DNA of 17,448 nucleotides from Rhizopus sp. PT2906. Taxonomy: Eukaryota > Mucoromycota > Mucoromycetes > Mucorales > Rhizopodaceae. Shown here in pieces: positions 16,478-17,448 of this stretch. The stretch is taken from assembly GCA_025529335.1 (NCBI GenBank), contig JAMYHX010000685.1:1-17448 (forward strand), given 5' to 3'. How positions within the stretch are numbered: the first letter of the stretch is position 1; the number at the start of each line of letters is the position of its first letter. Both the position numbers and the translations under genes were made by a program. Under the pieces are notes generated by a model. The model saw only the letters and a program-made list of their open reading frames with translations. It was not told the origin of the DNA and did not search any database.

Positions 16478-17448
16478 AGATTTGTAGTACCCTTTTTCTT
16501 TATCTCAGTTCTCAGTTTGTCCAAAGAATATGCTAACCTTTGTCTTGTAGATTTCAGTTGTTGCATGATACATGCTCTTCATTCGCTTTTTTTTCAGTGG
16601 CTACATATAGTTCTTTTCTTCTGTTATAATATCTAGATTCACTCCCAATACTATATTTTCTCTAGACATCAGTAACTGTGACAATATTTCGGTTTAGGGT
16701 ATACCATTGTGTAGTAGGAGTAGAAGCAGACGAAGAAGGAGGATTAGGTGAAGGGCTTGAGGAAGAGCCAGGAGCAGAAAAAATAGTATGAGAATAAACA
16801 GGAGGTTTTTGTGGTGAGTTAAAATGTGCATCGCCAAATGCAAAAAAAATCTGCCAAAGTTTGACGAATACCTACTATTTCAAGACCAGAGCTCACAGCT
16901 GCACACATCCCAGGTAATACCATTTGAGTTCTTTGACTAACATGGTATGGACCATTGTAAGCATCAATAGCTTCAAGTAATTGTCTTTCAAAGTTCTTGT
17001 ATATGGCAGTCTTGAAAATATTAGAAGTCCAAATAGCTGCTGTACTTCTCTTTAAGCACCACTGAGTCCTGTATTATATTAGCTATTATAAATCGAGGAG
17101 AGAGTATATTATGCATCTAAATAAAGGAACCTATAAAAAATAAAAACAATACATAATTCGCAAAGCAGTTTTAAAAACTTTGGTTCAGCTTTGTCGTTTT
17201 GAATACCATTATCATGAGTATTGAATTTTTCCAATCAGTATTCGACTTCGGGAAATATCATCAACTGAAGTTCTCTTGGAAGCACTATCCCAGCACGAGG
17301 AAAGAAGCAATTGTAGCGGCTATGAGGATCAAAATCAGAAAGACTCTTCAATGCCTGAACAGATACATTTGAGTTATACGTTTAAACGGATTTTTATTTA
17401 TAAATAATTAAAACCTCTAATGGGCGCACGATCGTAATATTACATCTT
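16478..17448 (-). pseudogene. Decayed Crypton-like element: Ndc10-type recombinase C-terminus plus GCR1_C domain
   Basis: On the minus strand, broken frames line up with the C-terminal half of fungal Ndc10-domain proteins, the tyrosine recombinases of Crypton elements. From the right edge: RPLE, an intron (17355-17414), LSDFDPHSRYNCFFPRA, LPRELQLMIFPEVEY, then a TGA (17235-17237) where tryptophan is expected. Then FLKLLCELCIVF, and in another frame QDSVVLKEKY, the expected 'QD.vvL' block. After a frameshift near 17040-17048 comes IWTSNIFKTAIYKNFERQLL and VLPGMCAAVSSGLE. A run of eight A (16842-16849) breaks the frame again. A serine/proline linker leads to a GCR1_C-like DNA-binding domain: QWYTLNRNIVTVTDV, a TAG (16662-16664) at the usual tryptophan, then RYYNRRKELY. 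Part of the domain middle seems deleted. The catalytic R-H-R-Y part lies outside the window. It is clearly inactive. The lower end is uncertain (16478-16560). Confidence 0.7.

Noticed and set aside
1..17448. A new gene cluster, defence system or secondary-metabolite pathway
   Set aside because: The genes are known housekeeping families with alternating strands and no shared pathway. The FMO and NmrA-like genes alone do not make a biosynthetic cluster, as no core synthase is present.

Overview
This window looks like nuclear DNA of an early-diverging fungus, most likely Mucoromycota. The evidence is AT-rich intergenic DNA, genes cut by many introns of mostly 44-72 bases with GTAAGT/GTATGT-like donors and YAG or AAG acceptors, fungal protein families, and two relics of mobile elements common in such genomes. 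There is no sign of operons, bacterial ribosome binding sites, CRISPR or phage. The species cannot be fixed from the sequence.

Layout, left to right: a broken, truncated Tc1/mariner-type transposase (minus, 1-579); a Bax-inhibitor-1/Lifeguard membrane protein (minus, 893-1867, five exons, one with a GC-AG intron); a flavin-containing monooxygenase (plus, 2243-3692, one single-base frameshift); a SMYD-type SET-domain protein (minus, 3697-4803); an NmrA-like NAD(P)-binding protein (plus, 5412-6549); a UBC4/5 ubiquitin-conjugating enzyme (minus, 6793-7464, five small exons); the COMPASS WD40 subunit Swd2/WDR82 (plus, 7690-8947); ATP-dependent 5-oxoprolinase (plus, 9057-13313, eight exons); coproporphyrinogen III oxidase with a mitochondrial presequence (minus, 13369-14668); a small coiled-coil protein of unknown function (minus, 15319-15813); and a decayed Crypton-like element with Ndc10 and GCR1_C homology (minus, 16478-17448, running off the right edge).

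The genes are mainly housekeeping and alternate in strand, giving compact divergent promoters (BXI1/FMO, SET/NmrA-like, UBC4/SWD2) and very tight convergent ends (FMO/SET 4 bases apart, 5-oxoprolinase/HEM13 55 bases apart). They do not form one pathway. Loose themes are thiol and glutathione chemistry (FMO, 5-oxoprolinase) and chromatin/ubiquitin control (SET protein, Swd2, E2). Exon lengths summed to whole codon numbers for every complete gene except the FMO, which is one base short; this supports the exon models.

I found no new multi-gene system. The points most worth a second look are the decayed Crypton relic, the GC-AG introns, the FMO frameshift, the bipartite mitochondrial presequence on HEM13, and the overlapping 3' ends of the FMO and SET genes.
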